Below, piece by piece: positions 45,216 to 56,500 of a DNA stretch of 64,000 bases (positions are counted from its first letter, which is position 1; the number at the start of each line of letters is the position of its first letter). The stretch spans positions 34,064,751-34,128,750 of the forward strand of contig OY855903.1 in the NCBI GenBank assembly GCA_963693305.1, in the 5' to 3' direction. Source of the stretch: Meandrina meandrites (taxonomy: Eukaryota; Cnidaria; Anthozoa; Scleractinia; Meandrinidae). Below the pieces are notes generated by a model. That model saw nothing but the letters and a program-made list of their open reading frames with translations. It searched no databases and had not been told where the DNA came from. Made by a program: the position numbers and the translations under genes.

Positions 45216-45861
45216 CCTTGGTTCAAAATTTGTCATATTAGTTTGATTTTTTTCCATTATCTGAAATTCATTATCATATTTTAAAACAAAAGAAAATAAA
45301 GATGAAATTTTAACCACACCATATAGATGTAGAATAGAAACCAAAGGGATGGGGGTGCAGTGGAGGGTGGGGTGTGGAGAGGGACTTATCACCTCATGAA
45401 AAGGTGTTTATAATTTAAAGAGACTTTGGTGATTTACATTCATAATATATTTGTTGGAATAGAGAATCTTTGATATACTGGTTTTAGTAGGGATTTTGAG
45501 GGCATTTACAAGGACTTAATTTTTGGTGGTATAATTTTGGGCAGAGGATGTTTCTATTTTTTTTTGGGGGGGGGGAGGGGGTGGGGTGGGCTGCTTCAAG
45601 GCCTAAGATTTTAACTTTTTCTCCATTTGCACCTCCCCATCACTTTAAATTGGGAGAGTACCTACCTGGGACCCAAGACAACTTGATGTGTCATCAGTTA
45701 TCCTATAAAACAGGTTAATTTTGAGATGTCTTTGGCCTCATTTTCAAAGCAAAGCTTCATGCAAAACTTTAACTTGAAGTTTTAATTCACATGAAAAAAA
45801 TACTTTTAAATGAGAGGTTTTGAAGCATGCCCTGACCTGAAAAGAAGTCAAAAGCTTAATC
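45216..45861. other. Non-coding stretch with a G-rich tract
   Basis: No gene seen. A nearly pure G run with T and A interruptions lies at about 45561-45590 (TTTTGGGGGGGGGGAGGGGGTG), capable in principle of forming a G-quadruplex. Confidence 0.4.
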
Positions 45862-46245
45862 AGGGTACGCACAGTCTTGAAAAGTCCTTGAATTTTAGGG
45901 GGAGTCCTTGAAAAGTCCTTGAATTTTTGTGTAAGTCCTTGAAAAGTCCTTGAATTTTCTTCAACTTTAAAAATAGTGGTGTCGAAACCAAATTGCTTTG
46001 CATAGACTATGGTATTCTTTTCCTGTGTAAAGCACCTTCAAACTCTAAAACACGAGTGTAAAAGCAGCCAATAACGAGAAAAGACAAGAATGTAGAGAAG
46101 GAGATGGAGCAAACACACTTATAGCATTTATATACCATCTGTTAAATTACCTCCCTGGTAGGGGGTCCTTGAAAATTCAATTTGGCCCTTGAATAGTCCT
46201 TGAAAAGTCCTGGAAAAATGGTTACGATTTTTTGTACGAACCCTG
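45862..46245. mobile_element. Non-autonomous inverted-repeat element (hAT- or piggyBac-like MITE)
   Basis: 384 bp with left end CAGGGTACGCACAG and right end GTACGAACCCTG, inverse of each other with some drift, and inner repeats of AGTCCTTGAAAAGTCCTTG on both arms. CAGGG ends suggest hAT, but TTAA occurs just outside each end (45857-45860 and 46246-46249), which would fit piggyBac. No ORF. Confidence 0.6.
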
Positions 46246-46550
46246 TTAATTCAAAACTCCAAAGTCCCACACATTTTTCAATATATTATTTGACATAGCA
46301 ATGATTATTATGGTTACTATTAATAAATGTGTAGTTTTATAAATACAGTAAAAACCTGTGAACTAAGAACCTAGTTTTTCCAGGTTAGGCTAAACAGGTT
46401 CTTATATAAATGGTAAGGTAAAGTCTGCATCAAGCCTACTAGTGGCTCATACTGCCAGAGCTTATCCCGGTTTCCATAGCATTAAACTACTAGGAGTATT
46501 TCTACTCCCCCCTGGATGGGATGCTAGTCCATCGCAGAGTCACCCCCGCC

Positions 46551-46571
46551 CCCCCCCCCCCCCCCCCCCCC
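46551..46571. repeat. Homopolymer C run, 21 bp
   Basis: An uninterrupted C run inside the SINE body, likely slippage-prone. Confidence 0.9.
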
Positions 46572-46605
46572 AGCATTATTTCACTGGGACCCATTTATAC
46601 ACCTG

Positions 46606-46650
46606 ACCCCGGTTGTTCAAAAGCCGATTAGCGCTAACCCACGATTAAAT
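46606..46650 (+). repeat. Harbinger-2 left terminal inverted repeat
   Basis: Starts ACCCCGGTTGTTC and continues through GATTAGCGCTAACCCACGATT; matches the right end in inverse orientation. Confidence 0.88.
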
Positions 46651-46818
46651 CGGCCCAATCCACGGAATAAATTTATCCTTCAATTAAATTGTGTTCCTCA
46701 AAGCTTGATTAGCACTATCCGAGGGATAAACTAAGGGTTAAATTTAACACACCTAGCGAGGTGGATTAACTCACTAATCGGGTAATAAAGTTGACCTGAG
46801 TTTTTCAAAACAAACAAA

Positions 46819-48339
46819 ATGGCAGACTTACTGTTCCCGGTAATTCCTCCAAAAATTCGCGAAAGAAGGTTTCGTGAACACGAAATTTTTCTGGACGACT
46901 TTTCAAACGAAGAACTTTGGAGCAGATACCGATTTGGCCGAGATTCTATTGAGTTTCTCACAGAAATCCTTGAAAACGATCTGCAGCGACCGACGAGAAA
47001 CCATGCGCTGTCCCTGACGCTACAAATTCTTGTAGCGTTGCGTTTCTTTGTGAGCGGCAGCTTTCTACAAGTCATCGGTGACACCTTCGGCCTCACAAAA
47101 TCCTCTGTCTCAAGAGTGGTTAGAGATGTGTCGCTTACTCTGGCCCAGAAGCAGAATGAATTCATTTTGTGGCCATCTCCAGCCAAACTGCAAGAAGTAA
47201 AGCAAGGGTTTTATGACAAGAGGGGGTTCCCTGGTGTAATTGGTTGTATCGACGGGACCCATGTGAGGATTCAGGGACCTTGCGAGAACGAAAACGATTA
47301 TGTTAATAGGAAGGGGTATCAGTCAATCAATGTACAAGCTCTGTGCGATCATAAAGGTAGGTAATTTTTGGAACCAAAAGCGATATATGAATCATTTGTG
47401 CAACATTGTTTTTCCAGAGTAGGAAAATTTTGAACAAGGGGGAGGGGTGGTGCTGCATATTTTTTCCTATTTTGTTGTCATATAAAGTTGTATGAGAAAA
47501 ATGGTTTCATTTGAAAGATGGCAACACTGTACAGCAGACAGTGTTATGACTTTATGATTATAGAAATACATGTGTACAGCAAGACTTGTGATATTTTCTT
47601 TTCTTTTTAGGGATGTTTACAAACATTGTTGCAAGATGGCCTGGGAGCACACACGACAGCTTCATCTTCAGCAACTCTCACATTGGCCTGAAATTAGAGA
47701 GTCAGCCCCACTCAATAGAAGATGGCTGGCTTCTGGGAGATAGTGGGTATCCATGTAAACCATATCTTCTGACACCGTATCTCAACCCAAGCAATGCAAA
47801 ACAAGAGGAATACAACAAAGCTCACACAGGTACAAGATTCATATTTCAGAACACTGAAGAAGGGCTAAGCCCAAAATGTTTGTTCTTTTCAAGTTCTTAT
47901 GACATTGTGTGGTTCCAGAAAATATCCATACCCCCAATGAAAGGGATTTGCCCTATGATTCCCCCAACCCAACCATGTGGGGGGAGTATGGATATTTTTT
48001 GAAACCACACAACAAAAAGATTTTTCTTAATTTTTTTCTATATTCAAAAGTGTCAAACATCATTGAATTTATTTCATTTCAGGCACAAGAGTGGCCATCG
48101 AACAAACCTTTGGGATATGGAAACAAAAATTTCATTTACTGCACTCAGAAGTGCAAATGAATCCCGAAAAGACATGCCAATCAATTGGCGCATGTGCAGT
48201 TCTGCACAACATTTCAAAACTAAGAAATGAGCCAGTCGATGGCATTTATTATGATGAAGACCAGCCACACATTGTGCCATTTCATGGCCCAGAAAGTGGA
48301 AAGGTTGTGCGAGAGTATATCTGTAATACATTTTTTTAA
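46819..48339 (+). CDS. Harbinger-2 transposase (HARBI1-like, DDE_Tnp_4), three exons, intact frame
   Basis: Exons 46819-47356, 47611-47829 and 48083-48339 join at GT-AG introns to 1,014 nt (337 residues plus stop), the family's usual size. The N-terminal helical region includes LTLQILVALRFFVSGSFLQV and a helix-turn-helix-like TKSSVSRVVRDV. Catalytic residues are Asp in GCIDGTHVRI (exon 1), Asp in LLGDSGYPCKPYLLTPY (exon 2) and Glu in RVAIEQTFGIWKQKF (exon 3). The C-terminal CAVLHNISK motif is present. It would excise and reinsert the element together with the Myb-like partner encoded at 49401-50972. No stops or frameshifts are seen. Intron 2 contains a MITE. Confidence 0.92.
47906..48010. repeat. 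MITE-like palindromic repeat, copy 3, inside transposase intron 2
   Basis: The best-preserved copy. GTGTGGTTCCAGAAAATATC at the left is the inverse of GATATTTTTTGAAACCACAC at the right, with C-rich and G-rich blocks inside. About 105 bp and palindromic, it lies wholly within an intron and does not alter the exons. Confidence 0.7.
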
Positions 48340-49400
48340 ATTTGTTCTGTTTCAACTGACTGCTTTAATGTCAAATTTTCAGACTGTGGGCATACTTAAT
48401 TTTGGGAATATTCATTGTAGTACTGTATAAATACCTTATTGCATTGCTGAAGGGGTCTACATGTATGAGATATAAAAATACTGTAAAATTCTAGTAAAAG
48501 CCTCCCCTTTGTTAACAGCAAGAAGACCAAAAGTGTGACCGCTGTTAATTTATTCGCATTCTTTCATATAAATTTAATACAATAAAAATGAGTAATCACC
48601 ACAATTAATTATTTGTGGGTTAAGTGAATTTGCTTCCATTCATATGTAAAATGTAATTAATTAGTTCACTCATTTAACTTAAATGGAAATTAAACAGCAC
48701 AAAATTGTGATAAAAATATGACTTGCAATCTGACTTAGGTACGGCCCCATGCCCCACTAGGGGCTATAAGGATTAATGATGAATCTGACTTAGAAATGCA
48801 CCATTTCAAGCTGACCCTTTCCTCAACTCTACTACAAATTATGCAGTCTGCACACATCTTATTACAGCTAATCGTAAAATTGTTATTCAACTGCAGTGAA
48901 CAATATCCAAAGTCCATACACAATCTACCCACTGATTTTAATCCCCAGCAATTTAAACACAGAGCACATCTATTTATAGGATCATGGAAAGCAATTGCTC
49001 ATTGAGATTTGCAATGAGCTGATTTTTTTAGGTCATCTTCAACCAAGTGTAGATAAAAATTCAGAAGACCTAACAATTTGAGTTTAGAATTTTATGATGT
49101 CACATGCAAACCAAGAATTTTTTTTCTTTATTTATATTCAGTAACAGAAGAAAGGAAAATGGAAAACTGTTTTTCGTGCCCCATGAAAGGCCTTAATTTT
49201 TGCCCTGTGAATTGTGAAATGGCTTTTTGTTTTTCTTGTGAAACATGATTTGGTTACATAGCAATGAAGCATGAATCAACTCTTTTATGAGAATTGCAAA
49301 ATGACTGCGACCCTTCACTACCTTCACAATTGTACCAAGGGTAAAATCTCACCACAACATAAACATATTTCTCACTGACAGGTGTAGCATTTCATTACAC
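48340..49400. other. Spacer between Harbinger-2 genes
   Basis: Non-coding, between the convergent gene ends. A short GCCCCACTAGGGGC palindrome lies near 48751; similar text near 20490 (TACCCACCTAGGGT) may be a separate repeat. Confidence 0.4.
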
Positions 49401-50972
49401 TCACACATCAATTGTTTCATCATTTGGCACATTGCTGCACTCTGAGAGTACCTTCTTTTCAAGCACAAAAACCTCAAGTTCCAACTTTCTTTTCTTTAAT
49501 GCAAGATTTTCACTCTTTAACATTAATGCTTTATACTGCTCCCCGATAACATCCTCTTGTGTTATTTTTTGCTTTCTCTTTTTTGAGATGGAAGGTTTGT
49601 CATCAACCACAACTGTAGGGACAGCTTTATGTTGAAATATGTCACTTGCAGCTGATTCTGTTGGCAAAACAGCTTCAGGACCTAAAAATAATCATTCATT
49701 ATCTGAATTAGAGAAAATAATAAATACATAAAAAAGTGCATGGCAACCATGAAATGAAAATACGTTTTCACCAAGTCTTGACATTGTATCTTAAGAGGTG
49801 CATCAACGGTTTTCTACTTTTACTTTAAATCTGCTTACTTGCAAATAATTTAAATGCACAAGTACATCAATTCAAGTCTAGTTAATTGTACACAACACGT
49901 TCACATTTTAGAGTACCCTTATAATCAATATTTTAGGAGCACTAAAAAGAAATGTCAACAAGTATATAAGTTCTTTTCAGCAAACTTCCAAAATTCCAAC
50001 TATTTGCTGTTAGTGATACCGACAAGGAAACTTCAGCTCCTTGGTGTATAAGACACAGGACACGTCACAATAGAACACTGCCTCGCAAACCTATTGCTTT
50101 TATTGTATTCCTCGTTCTTTTGTCCTTTTGTTCTCTATTGTTATAGGTGAACTGTGTCTTCTACACCAAGTAAGAGCCGAAACTTCGTTTCATCAAAACA
50201 TCGTGATAAAACTTAGCCATTGCCAGACAGCAAAAAGTGTGTCCGGCAAGCAAAAAGTTCAACCAAAGGAAAAATAGTTTCCCACAAAGTTTCTCTAAAA
50301 ATAAATACTCATCTTTTACATGAAATCCACTTGCTTCTCGTGTTCAAACATTTTTCATTACAAACAGCAATATGACGGATGAAAAACAACATCACATGAC
50401 TACTCACATGAGTCAGGATAATGTTACAAGTGTAACCAGGTAACTGTGGCCATTGTTTACTCACCGCTGGTTGAAGGTTCGCTGATCTCGCCGCTCTCAA
50501 ACCCTCTTAAGCCTGAAAACGCCGGCGTATCTTCAAGAATTTCAATTATTTTTTCGCTAGCTTGGGAGGGTTGCTTTGGAGCCAGACCTCCGCCGGTCTT
50601 CTTTGTTTCTCACTTGAACGTGGTAAACTCTTTCTTCGCCACACTGTGTAGATTTTTCCACTTGTCCTTGACTTCTTGAACTGACCGATTGGCACGTCCA
50701 ACGGCATTGACAGCCTTTGTGATTTCTTCCCATAGTTGGTTTTTCTTTTTGTTCGTTATTGCATTTGTTAACTTCGACTGTAAAATATCAAGGTTTTCCT
50801 GCACACTGTCTGTTGTGGCGGAAATCTCGCTCACCGAAAAACACGGCTTTCTCTTTCTCGCCTTCGCGCCATCATCAACTTGTTGTATTTCAGCCATTTT
50901 CCTCCCGTGCAATTTTCCTCCTTTTTTTCGCGGAATTTTTGCGCGTTCAACCTTTTTCTTCCGCGCGTGCAT
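49401..50972 (-). pseudogene. Harbinger-2 Myb/SANT-like DNA-binding partner, two exons, one in-frame TGA
   Basis: Exon 1 (50972-50465) and exon 2 (49681-49401) join in phase at a GTGAGT donor and TTTTTAG acceptor to 263 codons including stop. After a basic N-terminus, a trihelix Myb/SANT-like domain spans about residues 40-118 (CFSVSEISATTDSVQ, LTNAITNKKKNQLWEEITKAV, RSVQEVKDKWKNL). A TGA at 50610-50612 follows FTTFK, and reading resumes with ETKKTGGGLAPKQPS. The C-terminus is a coiled coil (YKALMLKSENLALKKRKLELEVFVLEKK). Partner proteins of this type bind the terminal repeats and bring the transposase into the nucleus. Confidence 0.88.
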
Positions 50973-51107
50973 GAGAATGACCTGTTTAACCGGTTTAAAC
51001 TGAGCTTAACCAAGGGATAGTTAATCGTAGGTTAAATCTGCTTTCAGGAACACCATTTTACCTCCCGATTAGTTATCCTGACAATAAGAAATTTAACTGC
51101 GGAATAA

Positions 51108-51152
51108 TCGCTAATCGTGGGTTATTTTAATCAGCTTTCAAACAACCGGGGC
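51108..51152 (+). repeat. Harbinger-2 right terminal inverted repeat
   Basis: Ends CAGCTTTCAAACAACCGGGGC, the inverse of the left end, with TAATCGTGGGTT inside. Confidence 0.88.
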
Positions 51153-51207
51153 CTGGGTGGAGAGAAGCACTATGGGAGTAAAGTGTCTTGCTTAAAACAC
51201 AACACTG

Positions 51208-51275
51208 TGACCCCGGCCAGGACTCGAACCAGGACCGTTTGATCTGGAGTCCAGCGCACTAACCATTAGGCCACC
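51208..51275 (-). other. tRNA-like head of the SINE
   Basis: Read on the minus strand it has an A-box-like TAATGGTTAGTGC segment, an anticodon-arm-like GGACTCCAGATC (CCA at the anticodon position, tRNA-Trp-like), and a B-box GGTTCGAGTCC. It drives Pol III transcription of the SINE. It is not a tRNA gene in its own right: it continues into the SINE body and the acceptor stem is not clean. Confidence 0.7.
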
Positions 51276-51644
51276 AGTAGTCGACACAAATTTAGGCTAT
51301 TCAGGTTCTTAATAGGTTTTTATTTTCTGAAGAAAATTTACATTGATGCTAATAGAACTTTTAGTGGTATTTGGCCTATTCCTTGTATGAAAATTGCATA
51401 CCACATAAGTGCTTATGTAAAAATGAAGCACTAATCATTTAGAATATGACATTATATACATGCACAGTAATGCTTTGTCCAAACTAATTTCCCAAAAGCA
51501 AACATTTTTAATCAATTTTAGTAAATAAGAACCTGTTTTCAAATTTGAGGCTAAAGAGGTTCTTATAAAAATGGGGTCTAATTTGCAAATTTAGGCTAAA
51601 AGGTTCTTACATGTTAGGTTATTACTCACTGGTTTTTACTGTAT

Positions 51645-51800
51645 TATCCAAACCTCCCACACAGAAAGGGATTTTTCTTAAGACCCCCAACCCCTCTGGA
51701 AATTCCAATTGTTTCATACATTTCCTTTGGCTTTCGAGACCCCTCCCACCCCCAAGAATTTCCAATCCCTTCAGTGGACGAAGTATGGACACTTTCTACT
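51645..51800. repeat. MITE-like short repeat, copy 4 (possibly two partial copies)
   Basis: Two blocks, CCCACACAGAAAGGGATTTT and CCAATCCCTTCAGTGGACG...GTATGGACACTTTC, both resemble the family. It starts right at the outer edge of the TA-flanked element. Confidence 0.5.
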
Positions 51801-52139
51801 CAAACCTGCATTTTGAACATAAAGGCATATCCCACAAAGAAACAGAAAACCAAATGGGAAAAACCGACAACAACATCGAATATCAAATCTGAAAAACCGC
51901 TAGTAGTTCGGCCGAAGGAAAACCTGCAAACCGCAAAAGACAAAAACCCAAAAAACCGATCTAAAAAATGGCCAAAACCGAAAATCCCATGGCATCTTTT
52001 AAAATTATGAGCACAAACCAAAACATTAATAGGTTTTGAGCCCCAATAAAATGAACTACTATGATTGTTAAGTTTGGGGCTAAAAGGTTTTGAACCACTT
52101 TACATTGAAAAGAAACATGTAACACACCTCATGTCCCTC

Positions 52140-52470
52140 TCACTCTCTCCAAAACTTTTTGACAAGAACATTTTGAAGGCAAGTTGCTTGAGGATAAGTG
52201 TCCCTTATCTTTGGGCATTCTCTCATTTGAAGAAGTCTCTGTTTTGTTGCTCTATCCCATAATTCCGCTGTGGAAGGATCTCTTGTCATATCAAGCTTTT
52301 GTGAAATAGCATCATCTCTGTCGATACAAATGTTATGGAAAACAATGCAGGCTGATGAAGCCAATTTGACCTCCTCTGGACTACTTTCACATTTTCTAAG
52401 TAATATTCTCCATCTCCCTTTCAGTTGACCATAGGCATCTGTAGTTGAAGTATCGTTGTTTAGGAGTAAG
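52140..52470 (-). pseudogene. Harbinger-3 transposase C-terminal fragment
   Basis: Reads DAYGQLKGRWRILLRKCESS, then ACIVFHNICIDRDD, matching the post-Glu and C-terminal region of HARBI1-like transposases. The catalytic Glu region is altered and the upstream exons are not found. A separate relic, not part of Harbinger-2. Confidence 0.75.
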
Positions 52471-52549
52471 TACAGAGTTTGTAAATTGTCTTTTGTTTTA
52501 TGAGCAAAGGACTAATTCCAACGCTGTGGGCGCCATTTGCATATATTAC

Positions 52550-53221
52550 AACCAAGTAGTCTTTGAGCTTTCTAGGTTTTAATATTTCAGATGTTACTGT
52601 TTATGTAAGTAGCAGATGTAGATCTCATTAACAGTGAACAGAATGAATGGCCAGCCAACTAGCAAACATGCACATGAAGTGCATGAGTGTCTGAGCCACC
52701 AGACCGAGCAAGCGGACACTGAGAACGGCAGAGTTTCATCCTGACGAGTGTCTGACTATATGTTTAAATTATTTTATTTTAATTTTGAGATTTTGTTTGA
52801 GCAGAGGACAATTTTAACTTTGGTTGTTTTTTTTATTTTGGAAGTAGAAATCATTATTAGTGAGCACAATGATCAGCTGTATGCATGTCTGAGCAGTCAG
52901 ACTGAGCAAACAGATACAGAGGATGCAGAGTTTTTTCAGATAATTATTTGAATGTTATACAGAAATTTAACTCCATTAGATTGTGTTGTTTGTTTATACT
53001 AGAATAGGTTGTTTCTTAAGTTTTCTAGCTTTAAATGTTAAAGATTCTGTTGTTTATGTAAGTAGCGGATGTAGATACCATCAACAGTGAACAGAATGAG
53101 CAGCCAGCCAACTAGCAAATATGCACATATGGCGCATGAGTGTCTAAGCACCACACTGAGCAGGCGCACACTGCGGATGCACAGCTTCATCCTCGGCTGG
53201 TGCTTGTCTGACTATTTTTAT
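52550..53221. repeat. Tandem repeat, unit about 456 bp (two units left of L1 copy C)
   Basis: GTTTATGTAAGTAGC(A/G)GATGTAGAT recurs at about 52597 and 53052, each followed by AACAGTGAACAGAATGA, CCAGCCAACTAGCAAA and GCATGAGTGTCT. A third, more diverged unit appears beyond the L1 at about 58700-58850 (AACCAACTAGCCAGAGAGCA). Confidence 0.7.
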
Positions 53222-53573
53222 TATTTTTTTATTTATTGAAATTTTTACACACTACGTACAAAACTAATACAGGTACACTATTTTACAATTCATTACAGTT
53301 CCTTACTCTAAAGTACGATACAAATACAAATGCCACACTACTTACACAAAAACTAATAATAAACTGCATAAAGAAAGAAAAACTTTTTTATCTAAGGTCA
53401 AAAATTCAGAAACAGAAAGTACAAAGTTAGGCCTACTTAATTATCATTAACCATATATTGGTTATAAAGAAGTTATCAAGAAAGCCAAGAGAGAAGGTGA
53501 TCCCACTTTTTGTAATGATTAATTAGAATTCTGTTCTTTTTTGCTAGATATAATTCCAATTTATAAGTTGCTT

Positions 53574-56500
53574 TTAACTTAGCTTTGAAGACTGTGAGTG
53601 ATGGCTGGCCTTGGAGAATTTACACTTGTAGATAAAGTATTTAGCCAGCAAAATAATATGATTAACCAAAAGAAAATCTTTGTCAAGGTCAAATTTTCCA
53701 AAAAGAATGTCCAAATGAGAGACATTAAGCAAAATATTTACTTCATCCACGAGCCAAGATAAGAGTTCTTTCCAAAAGAATGTTGACGACTTACAAAAAT
53801 ACAATAAATGCTCCAGGGATTCCTCTTCTTCATTACAGAAAACACATAAGGGGGATTCTACCATTTTGAACTGGTAAAGTTTCTTATTGGTGAAAACAAT
53901 GAGGTTTAATAATTTATATTGGAATTCTCTGAGTTTTGTATCCAAAGCAGTTTCAAAAGCTAACGAATATACCCTTTTCCAGTCTATAGAAAGATCCGGG
54001 TATTTACTCAAAATTTTAGCTTTAGCCGTGGCTGTAGTTTGCTTAACAGAACGAAATTCCCTATAAACCAATTTGGCTGTGACATTAGCAAGGTCAATCA
54101 TTTTACCAGCAATTGTTAATACAAAACAAGTTTGATCCAACGTAGAAGGGGCACAATAAGGGTTTGTTTTAATTATAGAATGCCATTCATTTGGGATAGC
54201 ATCAATAACCCCCATTAGGGAAAACAGGTAACCAGGAGATAAAGAGAGACTGAGAATTTTGTCACTTTTAAGAAAAATACCTTCCTTTGAAACAACATTG
54301 CCAACTTTAAGAACTCCTTGCTTATAGAAAAACGGTTGAAAAATAGATTTTCCCTCACTCAAAATATACTTATTGTTCCAGATAATTTGGTTCATTATCC
54401 CTTTATAGGTTGTCAAATCACAATTAGTCCTAGAAGACCAGGCTTGCAAGCACTCCTTAGAAAAGACGGGAAGTGAAATGGATAATTTCTGACAATCAAA
54501 ATTACAATGTAATAAAAATTTCCCGCCAACTTTCTTGAGATAAAAATCCAGAACATACTTCCAAGGACTTTCATAATTCTCAATGTATTTCTTCAGACAA
54601 ATGATTCGTTGAGCAAAGATCATAGATTCAAGATCCAGCATTTTCAAACCTCCGTCCTCTATGTCATTAATTAAGGCTGAACGTTTGATTTTATCTTTGC
54701 CCTTCCAGATAAAGGAATAAAGTTCTTTATTAATTCCTTTAATAAATTCACTTGACAATGAAATTAGACCAGCCTTGGACATAATTTTGGGTATGGCGAA
54801 AGACTTAACAATTTGTATTCTGCCGATGAACGTCAGACCTCTCCATTTCCACATATTTAATACTTTTTTAATTGATTTAAGGGCAGAGTCAAAGTTGGAT
54901 TTATTCCTTGATACGTTATTGTAGTCAAAGTGCACACCAAGAATTTTGATGGAAGTTTTAAATTCATGAGGGTACATTTCACGCTCTAATTTCCTTGTAC
55001 CAATACTGAAAAATTCAGTCTTCTCCTCATTAACTTGGAGACCAGAACATTTTGAGAAAGCACTAAGACAATCTCGTAAGCAATCATAGGAGAATCTATT
55101 TCGGAGAAAGCAAGTCAGGTTGTCCGCAAAAAGGGACAATTTAACTTCTAAATTATCAATTTGAATACCCTGAATTTTTTCATTTTGTCAAATACTACAT
55201 GCAAGAATTTCCAGTCCTAATATGAAGAGAAGAGGTGATAATGGGTCGCCTTGCCGCACCCCACGACCAACTGCAAAATAATCTGATGAAAAGCCATTAT
55301 TAATGATGCAACTTGATATATTTGAGTAAAAAGTACGGATCCATTGGATAAAAGATGGCCCAAAATTAAATGCGTGCAAAACTTTTAAAAGATAAGAATG
55401 ATCAAGAGAGTCAAATGCTTTCTCAAAATCGATAGCAACAAGAATGCCCGACATTTTCTCACATTTGGTGTATTCCAAAATATTCTCAATGGTTCTGACT
55501 GCGTCAAAAACCGACAGTCCTTTCACGTACGCATTTTGATTGTAATGTATTAACCCAGGTAAGATTGGTTCCAGTCATTTGGCTAACGTTTTGGAAGCGA
55601 TTTTAGTGTCAACATTGATAAGTGAAATGGGACGCCAATTTTTTATCAACCTTTTTTCCTTGCCCTTCTTTTCCAACAAAGTAATTACAGCTTGTTTTTG
55701 CAAATTGGAAAGCTCGCCATGTTCATGTGCATAATTATAACAATCAATCAGGTGTTTGCCCAAAAGCGGCCAAAACACTAAATAAAATTCTACCGTGAGA
55801 CCATCATTCCCTGGGGTTTTGTTCTTTTGAAAAGTTTTTAAAGTATTAAAGCATTCGCCTACCGTTAATTTTTCTTCACATCTGTTCCTTTTTTCCACAG
55901 TCAATTTAGGGATATGTACATTACTCAGAAGTGAATCTGTCAAGGTGTTACTGTTTTCATTGGATCTATTTTGATAAAGATCAGAATAAAAGGAACGAAG
56001 TTCTTTCATAATCACTTGAGGGTCTGAAGTTGAGGATTCGTCATCTTTGAATAATTTCCGGATTGAACTTTTTTTACCTCTGGAATTTTCTAAATTTAAG
56101 AAATATTTACTGCTTTTTTCACCTTGTTCGTACGAGGTGGCTCGAGTTCGTATTATTGCCCCCTGGGTGATGTACATGTAGTCATTCTGGAGCTCATACT
56201 CTGTTTTAATAACTTCAAACATATTCATATTTTCTGGCTAGGGATCTTGATCACACATTTTTTGGTAGTTGTTAAGTCTTGCCTCTAAAGTTGCCATTTT
56301 TGATCTTCGCTCTTTAGCCTTCATCTTACTATAAAAAATGCTTTCTTGGTGAATCTTGTACTTCATCAGATCCCAAAAGAGCCTTGGATCTTTGACTTCT
56401 TTAAATTCATCGTTCCATAACGGGTATTTCGTATTAATCAAGGACACATATTCCTTATCATCCAATAAGCTAGAATTAAGCTTCCAATAAGAAGGACCTA

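Larger units (their letters stand above)
46606..51152 (+). mobile_element. Harbinger-2 DNA transposon, 4,547 bp, near-complete
   Basis: Terminal inverted repeats: left ACCCCGGTTGTTCAAAAGCC and right (inverted) GCCCCGGTTGTTTGAAAGCT, continuing with ACCCACGATTA on both sides. CTG flanks both ends (46603-46605 and 51153-51155), the CWG-type 3-bp duplication of Harbingers. It carries a transposase on plus and a Myb/SANT-like gene on minus, converging. The only visible coding lesion is one TGA in the Myb gene, so this is among the youngest DNA transposons in the window. Confidence 0.93.
46425..51285 (-). mobile_element. tRNA-derived SINE, split by Harbinger-2
   Basis: Minus orientation. The tRNA-like head lies at 51275-51208, and the body continues past the Harbinger insertion from 46605 down to about 46425 (the stretch with GGATGGGATGCTAGTCCATC). 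The two halves meet exactly at the CTG duplication: TTTATACAC-CTG on the left and CTG-GGTGGAGAGA on the right. I recognise this as a repeat family common in cnidarian and other marine invertebrate DNA from memory; a library search would confirm it. Confidence 0.7.
46346..51641. mobile_element. Outer Tc1/mariner-like inverted-repeat element, TA-flanked, containing nested insertions
   Basis: The left end CAGTAAAAACCTGTGA and right end TCACTGGTTTTTACTG are inverse copies, each bounded by TA (46344-46345 and 51642-51643), the Tc1/mariner target duplication. Subterminal AGGCTAAA-AGGTTCTTA-type phrases recur at both ends (about 46385-46405, 51290-51310, 51540-51610). After subtracting the nested SINE and Harbinger, roughly 430 bp remain, so it was a MITE without a transposase. 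Confidence 0.7.

Noticed and set aside
51208..51275. tRNA gene (Trp-like anticodon)
   Set aside because: It merges into a SINE body and the tail is split by the Harbinger. The acceptor stem is not well paired. Treated as a SINE head.
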